Positions 1 to 9,133 are shown, counted from the first letter of the stretch. The stretch: 35,549 nt of DNA from Gammaproteobacteria bacterium (GCA_903970185.1 CAJCIC010000103.1:1-35549); one strand, 5' to 3'. Notes: a model not told the origin generated them from the letters alone. Made by a program: numbers and translations.

Positions 1-1
1 C

Positions 2-1024
2 ACCGGCCTTTTGCGCGGCGTGCTCGACGGGCAGCAGCGCTTTGACGAAGTCAACCTGCTGCGCATTGTCTTTGGCACCTGGAGCTTTGCCGCGCCTTTG
101 CTTGTCCTGCCGTTCTCGCACGGACTGCCCGCCCTCGCCGCGGCAGTCGCCTCGGGCCGAGTGGCAGGTTTTTTCGCGCACGCCGCGCTCGCCTATCGCA
201 GTCTTCCGCCGAGTCTTCCCGCACCTGACAAACCCGCCATTTTTCCGCTACTGCGCGAGGGCGGCTGGCTCACGGTGTCAAACGTGATCGGGCCGTTCAT
301 GGTGACGTTCGATCGCTTCATGATTGCAGGCATCGTGTCGCTTGCCGCTGCTGCACATTATTTTGTGCCGCAGGAGGCTGCGTTGCGACTCCTGCTCATT
401 CCGGCCGCGATCGCTGCAACCATCTTTCCGGTACTCGCACGGGCTCATGCCGATGGACTGAATATTCGAAGGACGTCACAAGGTGCGCTCCTTGCGGGCG
501 CCCTCGTGAGTCTGCCGTTTTGCGTTGTCATGGCGGCCGCATCCGGCCCGATCCTGAAATTCTGGATGGGTCAGAAATTTGCGACCGAAAGCGCCACGGT
601 GGGCGCAATTCTCGCCATTGGCCTTTTCGGTAACTGCGTCGCGCAAATCCCCTTTGCCTCGATCCAGGCCGCAGGTCGTGCTGACGCTACGGCAAAACTT
701 CACCTCATCGAACTGCCGCTCTACGTCGCCGCATTGACATTTCTAACCTGGCGATTCGGCATCACCGGCGCAGCCTGGTGCTGGACCGTACGCACCTTGA
801 TGGATGCCCTTGCACTGCTTGTCATCACCAAGCGCGTGTTTCCCGGCGCGCCACTTGGGCGCGGGCTCCTTGCGTTCGCCGAAGGCGTGGCGCTCGTGGC
901 GATATTCGCGTCCGCACAACTACTTACTACGGGCTGGACCGAAGTACTTACCTATGTGCTTGCGACTACCTATGCTGTGGCAGCTTGCGGCCTTTGGACC
1001 CAGCACCTCAGAAAGATTCCTTAA
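2..1024 (+). CDS. Oligosaccharide flippase (Wzx-like), 5'-truncated
   Basis: This is a polytopic inner-membrane protein of the MOP/PST flippase type, which moves lipid-linked oligosaccharide units across the cytoplasmic membrane. About 340 residues are visible. The frame is open to the window edge, so the real start lies upstream; a TTG at 11 is only an in-frame leucine codon. The visible part begins with a loop reading GVLDGQQRFDEVN, the L-x-G-x-x-RFD pattern found in this family. Further on, near residue 100, FDRFMIAGIVS followed by an aliphatic helix ending IFPVLAR matches the family's central region. Hydrophobic segments recur to the C-terminus. The stop lies 9 bases before the next gene, so they are probably cotranscribed. 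I am sure of the family type but not of the substrate. Confidence 0.85.
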   Translation, partial: TGLLRGVLDGQQRFDEVNLLRIVFGTWSFAAPLLVLPFSHGLPALAAAVASGRVAGFFAHAALAYRSLPPSLPAPDKPAIFPLLREGGWLTVSNVIGPFMVTFDRFMIAGIVSLAAAAHYFVPQEAALRLLLIPAAIAATIFPVLARAHADGLNIRRTSQGALLAGALVSLPFCVVMAAASGPILKFWMGQKFATESATVGAILAIGLFGNCVAQIPFASIQAAGRADATAKLHLIELPLYVAALTFLTWRFGITGAAWCWTVRTLMDALALLVITKRVFPGAPLGRGLLAFAEGVALVAIFASAQLLTTGWTEVLTYVLATTYAVAACGLWTQHLRKIP

Positions 1025-1033
1025 AGTGTTGAA

Positions 1034-2041
1034 ATGAGAACCGTTGCGCAAAGCAACTGCCCGATCTGTGGATCGACCGGCATCGAGGAATATTCAGACC
1101 TTCGCGATTCGCTTTACGGGGCGCCGGGCCGTTGGCATATGAAGCGCTGCACGAGTGGCCGTTGCGGCGCATTCTGGCTTGACCCGATGCCGCATCCGGA
1201 CGACCTTGCGCTCGCTTATGAAGGGTATTACACGCACAAGGCCGGATTCGAGATGACCCATACGCTTGGCGAGCGGGTCCGCGATGCGATGATCAGCCGT
1301 CGCCTGGGCTATCCGCACCGCCAGAGCCTTGCGTTGCAACTCGCAAGCCACCTGCTGCGATTCTCGCCGACCCGTACCGAGTTCGCACTGCACAACTACT
1401 TCTACCTGCCCTGGCGCAAGTCAGGGCACGTGCTCGAAATCGGCTGTGGCGCAGGCGATCAGCTGCTCGCACTTCAGAAGGCCGGATGGAACGTGCTTGG
1501 CATCGATTTCGACCCGGATGCTGTTGCCACTGCCAAGGCGCGGGGGCTCGACGTGCGTCTTGGCGATCTGCGCCAAGCGCTGCTGCCCGCGGCCTCCTTT
1601 GACGCGATCGTCATGTCGCACGTGATCGAACACGTCATCGATCCGATCGGGCTGTTAAGGGAATGTGCGCGAATCCTCAAGCCCAGGGGCGATTTTGTCG
1701 CGATCACACCGAACGCGTCTTCCTGGGGACATCGCAAGTTTCGCAAGTCGTGGCGCGGCCTTGAACCCCCAAGGCATCTCACGGTATTCACTCCCCGGGC
1801 CTTAAGACTGGCGATCGCAAAAGCCGGCATGACCCCAACCCGGACCCGTTACAGTGCGCGCGACGCCGCCAACCTGCTCCATTCAAGCGCGAGAATCGAG
1901 AAACTCTCTGCCGGGGCCTCGCTCGAGCAATCCGGGCAGCCACCGCCGCGCTCGCTGCGCACAATGGAGATGATCGAGCGAATGTCAGGCTGGATGCGCA
2001 TGGGCCTCGCCGAGGAACAAGTCCAATTCGCAACGAAATGA
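1034..2041 (+). CDS. Class I SAM methyltransferase with N-terminal zinc ribbon
   Basis: The 335-residue protein has two parts. Residues 9-44 form a probable zinc ribbon with Cys9, Cys12, Cys39 and Cys44, followed by the tail AFWLDPMP that often follows such ribbons. Residues 130-240 form a Rossmann methyltransferase: VLEIGCGAG (133-141) is the SAM-binding loop, GIDFDPDAV carries the acidic residue for the ribose, and SHVIEHVIDP is the post-motif region. This architecture is common in polysaccharide clusters, where the enzyme methylates a sugar or nucleotide-sugar. The acceptor cannot be read from the sequence. The ATG at 1034 follows the flippase by 9 bases and places the ribbon cysteines close to the N-terminus. 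Confidence 0.88.
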   Translation: MRTVAQSNCPICGSTGIEEYSDLRDSLYGAPGRWHMKRCTSGRCGAFWLDPMPHPDDLALAYEGYYTHKAGFEMTHTLGERVRDAMISRRLGYPHRQSLALQLASHLLRFSPTRTEFALHNYFYLPWRKSGHVLEIGCGAGDQLLALQKAGWNVLGIDFDPDAVATAKARGLDVRLGDLRQALLPAASFDAIVMSHVIEHVIDPIGLLRECARILKPRGDFVAITPNASSWGHRKFRKSWRGLEPPRHLTVFTPRALRLAIAKAGMTPTRTRYSARDAANLLHSSARIEKLSAGASLEQSGQPPPRSLRTMEMIERMSGWMRMGLAEEQVQFATK

Positions 2042-2117
2042 GGCGTCGCTTGGGCACTTTGCGACGGATTCGCCGGCGCTCTTGCTAAAATGCGCGATCG
2101 AAGTCCCGCTGCACCCT

Positions 2118-2936
2118 ATGGATCCGCCGTTCCTCTCGGTATCGATCGTTGTCTATAAGCCTGACATCGGCGTCCTCGCCACTACGCTCACAACGCTTCA
2201 TCAGGCGATACAACGCGCGAGCAGGCCAACCACGGTGTGGCTCATCGACAATAATCCATCCGGAAGCCCCAACTTCGCCGAGCATCCTGAAGCAAGGAAA
2301 GCGCTCACGCCCTTTGAGGATTTGCGTCTGATTTCGGGCCACGGCAATATTGGATTTGGCCGCGGGCACGACCTCGCCATTTCCCAAGCTCGGAGCCTTT
2401 ATCATCTCGTATTGAATCCGGATGTCGAATTGGCCGATGATTCCCTGGTGAATGCCATCGCATGGCTCGATGCGCATCCGCAATTCGGCGTGCTCGTCCC
2501 ACGTACGACTTCGCCCGATGGTCAACTCCAGTATCTGTGTCGGCGCTATCCGACCCTTTGCGTGCTGTTTCTGCGTGGCTTCGCGCCAGCGCTTCTGCGT
2601 CGCATCTTCTACCGGCGACTGGCTGCCTACGAAATGAAAAGCGAGATCGACATGGAATCGATCGTGCTTGATCCTCCCCTCGTGAGCGGATGCTTCATGT
2701 TCTGTCGAACCGATGCACTCGTGGCTATAGCAGGCTTCGATCCTCGCTTCTTTCTCTACTTCGAAGACTACGATCTGAGCCTTCGCATATCCAGGCGCAC
2801 AAGGCTCGCCTACGTGCCAGATGTCAGAATCATGCATCGCGGCGGTCATGCGGCAAAAAAGGGCCTGCGCCATGTCACCTTGTTCTTGCGCTCGGCGGTG
2901 CAGTTTTTTCGATTGCACGGATGGCGCGCGTGCTAG
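2118..2936 (+). CDS. GT2 glycosyltransferase, rhamnosyltransferase-like
   Basis: This is a cytoplasmic GT-A fold enzyme adding a sugar to the growing lipid-linked glycan. With the ATG at 2118 it has 272 residues and begins MDPPFLSVSIVVY, the usual first strand of the fold. A longer reading from a TTG at 2082 adds 12 residues that do not look like family sequence. The motif LNPDVEL is the nucleotide-sugar metal-binding region, and FFLYFEDYDLSLR is the acceptor/catalytic motif shared by WbbL-like rhamnosyltransferases. It ends 16 bases inside the next gene. Its position before an epimerase, a WbpL-like and a WbpM-like gene corresponds to wbiF in Burkholderia as I recall that cluster. The sugar specificity is unknown. 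Confidence 0.88.
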   Translation: MDPPFLSVSIVVYKPDIGVLATTLTTLHQAIQRASRPTTVWLIDNNPSGSPNFAEHPEARKALTPFEDLRLISGHGNIGFGRGHDLAISQARSLYHLVLNPDVELADDSLVNAIAWLDAHPQFGVLVPRTTSPDGQLQYLCRRYPTLCVLFLRGFAPALLRRIFYRRLAAYEMKSEIDMESIVLDPPLVSGCFMFCRTDALVAIAGFDPRFFLYFEDYDLSLRISRRTRLAYVPDVRIMHRGGHAAKKGLRHVTLFLRSAVQFFRLHGWRAC

Positions 2937-3862
2937 CGCAAGTGGTCGTGAGCGGGGCGAACGGCTGGATCGGAAAGAGACTGACAAGCGCGCTCGATGT
3001 CGATGGGGTTTCCTGGGTCGGCCTGACGCGGCAAGCGTTGCTCTCGCCGCAATCGACAAAATGGGTACAGGTGCGCAGTGATTTCGACGAGATCGAGGCA
3101 GTCTTTCCTGAGGGCGCACGCTCGGTTGTTCACCTTGCCGCCCGTGTGCACCAGATGAACGAAGGGCCAAAGGATGCGCTCAAGCGTTACCGCAGCACCA
3201 ACCTTGACGCGACCGTAAGGCTGGCCCGCGCTGCCAAGGCAAGCGGCGTATCGCGTTTCATCTTCATTTCAACCGTCAAGGCCCTGGGAGAAGTCGAGCC
3301 GGGACGGCCATGGCGCGAATCCGATACGCCCTGCCCCACCGATCCGTACGGAATTTCGAAACTTGAAGCCGAGCAGGCCTTGCTTGCCATGAAGTCGCCG
3401 ATGTTCAACCCCACGATCGTGCGGCTGCCGCTGGTGTACGGCGCTGGCGTTAGCGCCAACTTCAAGAGTCTTTCGGATGCGGTGGCACGCGGTGTGCCAC
3501 TGCCGCTTGGCTGCGCCACGGCCAAGCGCAGCCTGATCGGCATGGAAAATCTCATCGATGCCGTGCTCGCCTGCCTGCGACATGCAGGCGCGCCAGGAGA
3601 GACGTTTCACGTCGCCGACGAGGAAACGCCGTCGGTGAAAGAGCTGGTGCATGCCATCGGCGTCGCGCTCGGGCGGCCCGCGCGCCTGCTCCCGGTACCG
3701 ACTGCCATGCTCAGGATAGCTGGAAAAATCACCGGCCGCGAAGCATCGGTGATGCGCCTCACGACGCCACTGCGCCTCGATACCGGGCATATTGCGACCG
3801 TACTCGGCTGGAGACCGAAGGTGAGCCTTGCCCGCGGCCTGGCGCAGGCGTTAAAGCCATGA
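2921..3862 (+). CDS. NAD-dependent sugar epimerase/reductase (WbpV/WbiG-like)
   Basis: This is an extended short-chain dehydrogenase of 313 residues from the ATG at 2921. A longer open frame starting at 2690 lies inside the upstream glycosyltransferase and is not credible. GANGWIG (12-18) is the dinucleotide-binding loop. Ser117-Thr118 and Tyr143-x3-Lys147 (YGISK) form the catalytic set. In the WbpV group the enzyme acts on the 4-keto sugar formed by the WbpM-type dehydratase, giving a UDP-HexNAc 6-deoxysugar such as UDP-QuiNAc or UDP-FucNAc. The direct neighbours are a WbpL-like transferase and a WbpM-like dehydratase, which supports this role. A plain 4-epimerase remains possible. The 16-base overlap with the upstream gene suggests coupled translation. 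Confidence 0.85.
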   Translation: MARVLAQVVVSGANGWIGKRLTSALDVDGVSWVGLTRQALLSPQSTKWVQVRSDFDEIEAVFPEGARSVVHLAARVHQMNEGPKDALKRYRSTNLDATVRLARAAKASGVSRFIFISTVKALGEVEPGRPWRESDTPCPTDPYGISKLEAEQALLAMKSPMFNPTIVRLPLVYGAGVSANFKSLSDAVARGVPLPLGCATAKRSLIGMENLIDAVLACLRHAGAPGETFHVADEETPSVKELVHAIGVALGRPARLLPVPTAMLRIAGKITGREASVMRLTTPLRLDTGHIATVLGWRPKVSLARGLAQALKP

Positions 3863-3886
3863 ACTCGCACTGATGCAAAACTCAAG

Positions 3887-4870
3887 ATGCCTGTTCTGAT
3901 CCATTTCATCTGTGCCGCGCTTGCCTGTGCGGCAATTCTTCTATTGCTGCTGCGCTCGGGGTTGGCGTGGAAACTGGCCGTCGACAAGCCGAATAGCCGA
4001 TCGCTGCACCTGGCGCCGATCCCCCGCTGCGGCGGCTGGGGGATCTTGCCGGTCGTCCTGTTCTCTTCGATATCGTTGGCGCCGAACTGGCTTCGATTCG
4101 ACATGGGCCTCGCGCTTTTGGCCCTCGTGTCCTGGTGGGACGATCGAACGACCCTGTCGGCGCGCGCACGCATGGCCGTCCACCTGGTCGCCGCGGCCCT
4201 GATCCTGTTGCCGCCTTCCTCGGTATCGTGGCCCGTGACGCTGGTCTGGTTCTTTGCCATCGTCTGGGGCACGAACCTCTTCAACTTCATGGACGGCTCC
4301 AACGGCCTGGCGGGCAGCATGATGGTGGTCGGATTTGGCACTTACGCCATTGCCGCCCTGGGCACGAATGCCGGACTCGCGACAGTTTCGGCGGCGCTTG
4401 CCGGCGCCGGTCTCGGGTTCCTCTACTTCAACTGGGATCCCGCCAAAATATTCCTGGGCGACATGGGATCGATCCCGGCGGGTTTCTCGATGGGCGTGCT
4501 TGGCTACTACGGCTGGCATGCGCTGGTCTGGCCGGCCTGGTTTCCGGCGCTGGTCTTTGCCCCTTTCATCGCCGACGCGAGTCTGACCTTGTTGCGTCGG
4601 CTGGCTCGTGGCGAGCGTGTGTGGCAGGCGCATCGCGAGCACTTTTATCAGCGGCTGATACAAAGCGGTTACACGCACGGGCAATCGGCCCTGCTATGGT
4701 TGGGCATGATGATCGCGACTGCGGGCGGTGCGCTCTTTCTGCAGCACCGTTCGGGAGTCGAATTGATTGCGGGCCTTGTGCTTGAAGCGATCCTGCTTCT
4801 GGTTGTCGCGACGTATGTCGAGGTCCGGTGGAAACGATTTCTTCAGGCAGGGCTTGAACATGATTCGTAG
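3887..4870 (+). CDS. Polyprenyl-phosphate sugar-1-phosphate transferase (WbpL/WecA family)
   Basis: This polytopic membrane enzyme of 327 residues transfers a HexNAc-1-phosphate to undecaprenyl phosphate and so starts glycan synthesis. It shows the full set of WecA/MraY-superfamily loops: PNSRSLHLAPIPRCGG near residue 35, WWDDRTTL near 83, NLFNFMDGSNGLAG near 128, the loop KIFLGDMGS near 186 and HREHFYQRL near 246. The last resembles the HxxH-type carbohydrate loop. Between them are about ten hydrophobic helices. No clear Shine-Dalgarno sequence precedes the ATG. The gene ends 11 bases inside the WbpM-like gene. The context points to a QuiNAc or FucNAc primer as in WbpL, but this is inference. 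Confidence 0.9.
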   Translation: MPVLIHFICAALACAAILLLLLRSGLAWKLAVDKPNSRSLHLAPIPRCGGWGILPVVLFSSISLAPNWLRFDMGLALLALVSWWDDRTTLSARARMAVHLVAAALILLPPSSVSWPVTLVWFFAIVWGTNLFNFMDGSNGLAGSMMVVGFGTYAIAALGTNAGLATVSAALAGAGLGFLYFNWDPAKIFLGDMGSIPAGFSMGVLGYYGWHALVWPAWFPALVFAPFIADASLTLLRRLARGERVWQAHREHFYQRLIQSGYTHGQSALLWLGMMIATAGGALFLQHRSGVELIAGLVLEAILLLVVATYVEVRWKRFLQAGLEHDS

Positions 4871-6734
4871 GAGCACCCTACTGCAGTTGGCTGCGTTCGG
4901 ATATGACCTGACGACTTGCGCGATCGCATGGGGCGGCAGTTACCTGCTGCGCTTCGAAGGCTTGGTGCCCTACGGTTTTGCCCACACAGGCTTGATTCTT
5001 CTACCCTTGATCATGCTGATCCACGGCATATCGTTTCGCGCCTGTGGACTGTATCGCGGGCTCTGGCTGTTCGCGAGCCTGCCGGACTTTCTGAGGATCA
5101 TCAGGGCGGTGACGATGGGCGGCATCGTGACGGTCATTGCAGTCGTCGTCTTGCACCCCACGCCTACCGTGCCGCGAACGATCCTCTTTCTCACGCCGGT
5201 TCTCGAGCTGATGCTCATGGGAGGCGCGCGCATCAGTTATCGGGCGAGCAAGGAGTTTTACCGATATGGCGGCCTATTGGCCCAGGGCAAGCCGGTGTTG
5301 ATCGTCGGTGCTGGCCAGGCAGCGGCCGCACTCACGCGGGAACTGTCACGCTCAACCGAATGGCGCCTGGTCGGACTGCTCGATGACGATCCGACCAAGC
5401 ACGGGCGCAATCTCAACGGCTGGACGATCCTCGGGCCAATCCGTGATCTGCCCCGCTGGGCCAAGCATTACAACGCCACCAATGTCATTGTCGCCATCCC
5501 CTCGGCGTCGCTTGAGGCGCAAAAGCAGGTGTTCGAGTTATGCGTCCACAACGGCCTGAAGGTCATGGTCCTTCCCTCCCTGACCGGCCTGGATGCCGGC
5601 ATGCCGTTTCTGCCGCTGATCCGCAATATCAATCTGGAGGATCTGCTCGGCCGGGAGGCGGTTTCAATCGACAGCCCGCAGGTTGCTGCCCTGCTGTCGG
5701 ACCAGGTCATCATGGTATCGGGGGCGGGCGGCTCAATCGGCTCTGAACTTTGCCGCCAGATCGCGAAATTTCATCCTGCGCTGCTGATCGCCATGGACCA
5801 GTCTGAATTCGCGCTGTACAGAATTTCAGAGGAGGTAAGAACCAATCTTCCAGAGCTTGCGTTTCTTCCCATCGCGGGCGACGTCAAGGATTCGATCCTG
5901 CTTGACGATATCCTCGGCCGCTATTCTCCCGCTGTCGTGTTTCATGCGGCAGCCTACAAGCACGTGCCGTTGATGGAACAGGTCAATGCGTGGTCAGCGG
6001 TACGCAACAACGTCCTTGGCACCTACCGCATTGCGCGCGCATCCGCCGTTCATGGGGTTCGCCGCTTTGTTCTGATCTCAACCGACAAGGCCGTAAATCC
6101 GACGAACGTCATGGGCGCAACCAAACGACTTGCCGAGATGGTCTGCCAGGCACTGCAAATCAACTACCCCGGCACGGCGTTCGAAACCGTGAGATTTGGC
6201 AACGTGCTCGGTAGCGACGGCAGCGTCGTGCCGAAGTTTCAGGAGCAGATCGCACGTGGGGGTCCCGTGACCGTGACTCATCCGGAGATCACGCGGTACT
6301 TCATGACCATTCCTGAGGCGACTCAACTCGTGCTGCAGGCCTCGTGCATGGGCGAAGGCGCGGAGATTTTCATCCTCGATATGGGCAAGCCGATTCGCAT
6401 CGTTGATCTCGCGCGCGACCTGATCCAGCTGCACGGGCTGACCGAAGAGCAGGTCAAGATCCAGTTCACCGGGCTTCGACCTGGCGAGAAGCTCTTTGAA
6501 GAGCTGCTTGCCGACGCGGAAACGACCCTGCCCACGCATCATCCGAAACTTCGCATCGCCAAGGCCCGCGATGTAGCGCCTGAGTGGCTCGATGAGCTGC
6601 TTGCCTGGCTCGGCCAAAGGCGCGTCGTGCCCGACGAAGAAGTGAGACGAGACCTGCGCCGCTGGGTGCCTGAATACTCGACCAACGTGGCCCCGCCGCT
6701 GAGCTCGATCCAGACCCTCAAGGGTTCGCATTGA
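4860..6734 (+). CDS. UDP-GlcNAc 4,6-dehydratase, large membrane form (WbpM/WbiI-like)
   Basis: The protein has 624 residues from the ATG at 4860, which overlaps the upstream stop by 11 bases. Four hydrophobic helices occupy roughly residues 8-120. A first Rossmann domain starts with VLIVGAGQA near residue 144. A second, catalytic SDR domain starts with SGAGGSIGSELC near 285. The catalytic region reads ISTDKAVNPTNVMGATKR: methionine stands where most SDR enzymes have tyrosine, the S-M-K variant known from WbpM and other long-form dehydratases. The predicted reaction is conversion of UDP-GlcNAc to the 4-keto-6-deoxy sugar used by the epimerase/reductase at 2921. The full domain set and normal length argue that the gene is intact. 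Confidence 0.93.
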   Translation: MIRRSTLLQLAAFGYDLTTCAIAWGGSYLLRFEGLVPYGFAHTGLILLPLIMLIHGISFRACGLYRGLWLFASLPDFLRIIRAVTMGGIVTVIAVVVLHPTPTVPRTILFLTPVLELMLMGGARISYRASKEFYRYGGLLAQGKPVLIVGAGQAAAALTRELSRSTEWRLVGLLDDDPTKHGRNLNGWTILGPIRDLPRWAKHYNATNVIVAIPSASLEAQKQVFELCVHNGLKVMVLPSLTGLDAGMPFLPLIRNINLEDLLGREAVSIDSPQVAALLSDQVIMVSGAGGSIGSELCRQIAKFHPALLIAMDQSEFALYRISEEVRTNLPELAFLPIAGDVKDSILLDDILGRYSPAVVFHAAAYKHVPLMEQVNAWSAVRNNVLGTYRIARASAVHGVRRFVLISTDKAVNPTNVMGATKRLAEMVCQALQINYPGTAFETVRFGNVLGSDGSVVPKFQEQIARGGPVTVTHPEITRYFMTIPEATQLVLQASCMGEGAEIFILDMGKPIRIVDLARDLIQLHGLTEEQVKIQFTGLRPGEKLFEELLADAETTLPTHHPKLRIAKARDVAPEWLDELLAWLGQRRVVPDEEVRRDLRRWVPEYSTNVAPPLSSIQTLKGSH

Positions 6735-6920
6735 GCCTGCCTTGATGCACCCGACGGGATGATCAATGGCATGGGCCCGGGACCGCCGTCGCTCTGAGAT
6801 AGAATGCTCTGCGCTTTGGGCTGACCTGGGCGGTGTTCGTATCAGCCGTCTGGCGCCAGGGAGAGTTCACCCTCAAGACTCCAAGCACACCGGTCCTATG
6901 TCCAGCAAGCATCCCTTCCA
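6735..6920 (+). other. Gap with a weak promoter-like sequence
   Basis: This 186-base gap separates the WbpM-like gene from the methyltransferase-GT2 fusion. It contains TAGAAT around 6798, which could serve as a -10 box, but no matching -35 box at the right distance. There is no T-rich hairpin, so I see no Rho-independent terminator. The following ATG lacks a clear Shine-Dalgarno sequence. Confidence 0.3.
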
Positions 6921-8366
6921 ATGAACGCAGCGCTTCCCGAAGTTTCATCGCGTAAGCACCAGATATTTTCGCTCGCCGAGAAACTCGCGCCTGAGCGTGA
7001 CAGATGGATCGAGCGCAACCGCTTTTTCTATCAGGAAGACCTCAAGTATCTTCAATTTCTGATCCCTGCAGGTTCGCGGATTTTGGAACTCGGATGCGGC
7101 ACCGGATATGCGCTTGCCGCGCTTGCGCCATCTGAGGGGGTCGGCGTCGACTTCAGCCCTGCCATGATCGCAGTGGCTCGCGAGAAGCATCCCGAGCTTT
7201 CGTTCATCGTCGGCGACATCGAGGACGCTTCGGCACTGGGCGCGCTGGAAAAAAAATTCGATGTCATCTTGATGTCGGACGCGATCGGCTCGCTTGACGA
7301 CTGCCAGGCCACGGTCCGGTCACTTCACGCCTTGTGCCACCGCGACACGCGCCTCATCGTGAGCTATTACTCCCGCCTCTGGGAACCGATTCTCGCGCTG
7401 GCGCGTGCCTGCGGTTTGCAAATGCCCACAACGCAGCAGAACGCGCTGTCCTCAGAGGACATCGCAAACCTGCTCGACCTTGGCGGCTTCGAAGTGGTGA
7501 AAAGAGAGTGGCGCCAGCTGCTGCCGCGCAAGCTGTTTGGCCTTGGCCGACTCGTCAACAGCTATATTGCTCCCCTGCCGGGGATTCGCAGGCTCTGCCT
7601 GCGCAGCTATCTCGTGGCAAGACCGCTTGGCCAGCCGATGCTGCCCGCCCCATCAACGACAGTCGTGATCCCGTGCCGCAACGAGCGCGGCAATATCGAA
7701 TCCGCGATCACGCGGCTGCCGCGCTTTTGCGAGCGCATGGAAGTCATCTTCGTCGAAGGCCATAGCCAGGACGACACGCTAAAAGAAGCCTATCGTGTGC
7801 AGGCGGCCTATCCCGACGTCGATATCAAGGTGCTGACGCAAGACGGCAAGGGCAAGGGCGACGCCGTGCGCAAGGGCTTTGGCGCCGCATCAGGCGAGAT
7901 CCTGATGATCCTTGACGCCGACCTTACCGTGCCGCCGGAATCGCTCGTGAAATTCTACGACGTGATGGCCTCTGGCAAGGCCGAATTCGTCAACGGCTCG
8001 CGGCTCGTCTATCCGATGGAAGACGACGCCATGCGCTTCCTCAATTTCCTCGCGAATCTGGCATTTTCCAAACTGTTCACCTGGCTGCTCAATCAGCGCT
8101 TTACCGACACCTTGTGTGGCACCAAGGTCATCAGCCGCAGGCACTATACAATGCTCCAGGCGAATCGTGCCTACTTCGGTGAGTTCGACCCTTTTGGCGA
8201 TTTCGACCTGATCTTCGGTGCCTCGAAACTGAACTTGAAGGTCATCGAGATTCCGATCCGTTACGCAAGCCGAACCTACGGCGAGACGCAAATTTCGCGA
8301 TTCCAACACGGCTGGCTACTGTTGCGCATGGTGTTTTTTGCATTTCGTAAACTCAAAGCGCTCTGA
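6921..8366 (+). CDS. Fusion: SAM methyltransferase + GT2 glycosyltransferase
   Basis: One open frame of 481 residues carries two enzymes. Residues 50-150 are a class I methyltransferase with ILELGCGTG (54-62) and the acidic motif VGVDFSPAM. Residues 246-480 are a GT2 domain of the dolichyl-phosphate-mannose-synthase type: TTVVIPCRNE at the first strand, GKGDAVRKGF in the middle and DADLTVPP (332-339) as the metal-binding site. FTDTLCGTKV follows near residue 395. That subgroup often uses polyprenyl phosphate as acceptor. There is no stop or frame change between the domains, so the fusion is real in this sequence. The gene ends TGATG, sharing one base with the next start. Substrates of both halves are unknown. 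Confidence 0.9.
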   Translation: MNAALPEVSSRKHQIFSLAEKLAPERDRWIERNRFFYQEDLKYLQFLIPAGSRILELGCGTGYALAALAPSEGVGVDFSPAMIAVAREKHPELSFIVGDIEDASALGALEKKFDVILMSDAIGSLDDCQATVRSLHALCHRDTRLIVSYYSRLWEPILALARACGLQMPTTQQNALSSEDIANLLDLGGFEVVKREWRQLLPRKLFGLGRLVNSYIAPLPGIRRLCLRSYLVARPLGQPMLPAPSTTVVIPCRNERGNIESAITRLPRFCERMEVIFVEGHSQDDTLKEAYRVQAAYPDVDIKVLTQDGKGKGDAVRKGFGAASGEILMILDADLTVPPESLVKFYDVMASGKAEFVNGSRLVYPMEDDAMRFLNFLANLAFSKLFTWLLNQRFTDTLCGTKVISRRHYTMLQANRAYFGEFDPFGDFDLIFGASKLNLKVIEIPIRYASRTYGETQISRFQHGWLLLRMVFFAFRKLKAL

Positions 8367-9133
8367 TGTCACACGAAATCCTGGCCGAACACCGGACGAT
8401 CTGGCAAGAAAAACCTGTCCTTCGTACCATCTACACGGACTATTACCGGCAAATTGTTGCCCACTGCGTGCCCGGGCGCGCACTGGAAATCGGCGGCGGG
8501 TCGGGCAATCTGAAGGAATTCCTGCCGGATGTCGTATCCACAGACATCGTTCCAGCCGCGTGGCTTGATGCGGCTGCAGATGCCCAGGCGCTGCCCTTTG
8601 CGGATAAAAGCTTCGCCAACATCGTCATGGTCGACGTCTTGCACCATGTTGAACGACCGATCCGATTTTTCAAGGAGGCCAGTCGCGTGCTGCAAGACGG
8701 CGGCCGCCTGGTCCTGCTGGAACCTGGAATCTCGCCAGCGAGTTCGCTGTTCTTTCGTCTTTTTCATCCTGAACCCGTGATCATGAGCGCGGATCCCCTG
8801 GAGGACGGAGCGCTCGACTCGGGCCGGGCCCCGTTTGACGCCAATCAGGCCATACCGACCCTTTTGATGACCCGGCACAGGCGCCGTTTTCAAGCGGCTT
8901 TTCCCGAACTGAAAATCGAAGACGTCAGCTGGTTAAGTCTGTTCGCCTATCCGCTGTCCGGTGGATTTCGCTCGTGGTCGCTGGTTAACGCGTCGATGGC
9001 ACGGCGGATCCTGTCTCTGGAGGAACGGATTGCACCTCTCATCGGGCGCCTTTTCGGTTTTCGCATCCTGATCGTCATCACGCGCGTGGCATCAACGCCA
9101 TTGGCGAGAGCAGGCAGCGCCGGCGCTCGATGA
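8366..9133 (+). CDS. Class I SAM methyltransferase
   Basis: The 255-residue protein has a Methyltransf_11 type core. ALEIGGGSG (39-47) is the SAM loop, STDIVP follows with the acidic ribose-binding residue, DAQALPFADKSF is the adenine-side motif, and VLHHVERPIRFF plus GGRLVLLEPG complete the fold. The C-terminal third has no recognised motif and probably binds the acceptor. It is tied tightly to its neighbours: its ATG shares a base with the previous stop, and its TGA overlaps the next ATG as ATGA. It is likely one of several tailoring enzymes of the polysaccharide. The methylated position cannot be inferred. Confidence 0.85.
   Translation: MSHEILAEHRTIWQEKPVLRTIYTDYYRQIVAHCVPGRALEIGGGSGNLKEFLPDVVSTDIVPAAWLDAAADAQALPFADKSFANIVMVDVLHHVERPIRFFKEASRVLQDGGRLVLLEPGISPASSLFFRLFHPEPVIMSADPLEDGALDSGRAPFDANQAIPTLLMTRHRRRFQAAFPELKIEDVSWLSLFAYPLSGGFRSWSLVNASMARRILSLEERIAPLIGRLFGFRILIVITRVASTPLARAGSAGAR

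Noticed and set aside
2085-3170. 361-codon open frame on the - strand
   Set aside because: It lies opposite the GT2 and epimerase genes, which have full family motifs. The translation is rich in Arg, His and Cys without any recognisable motif.
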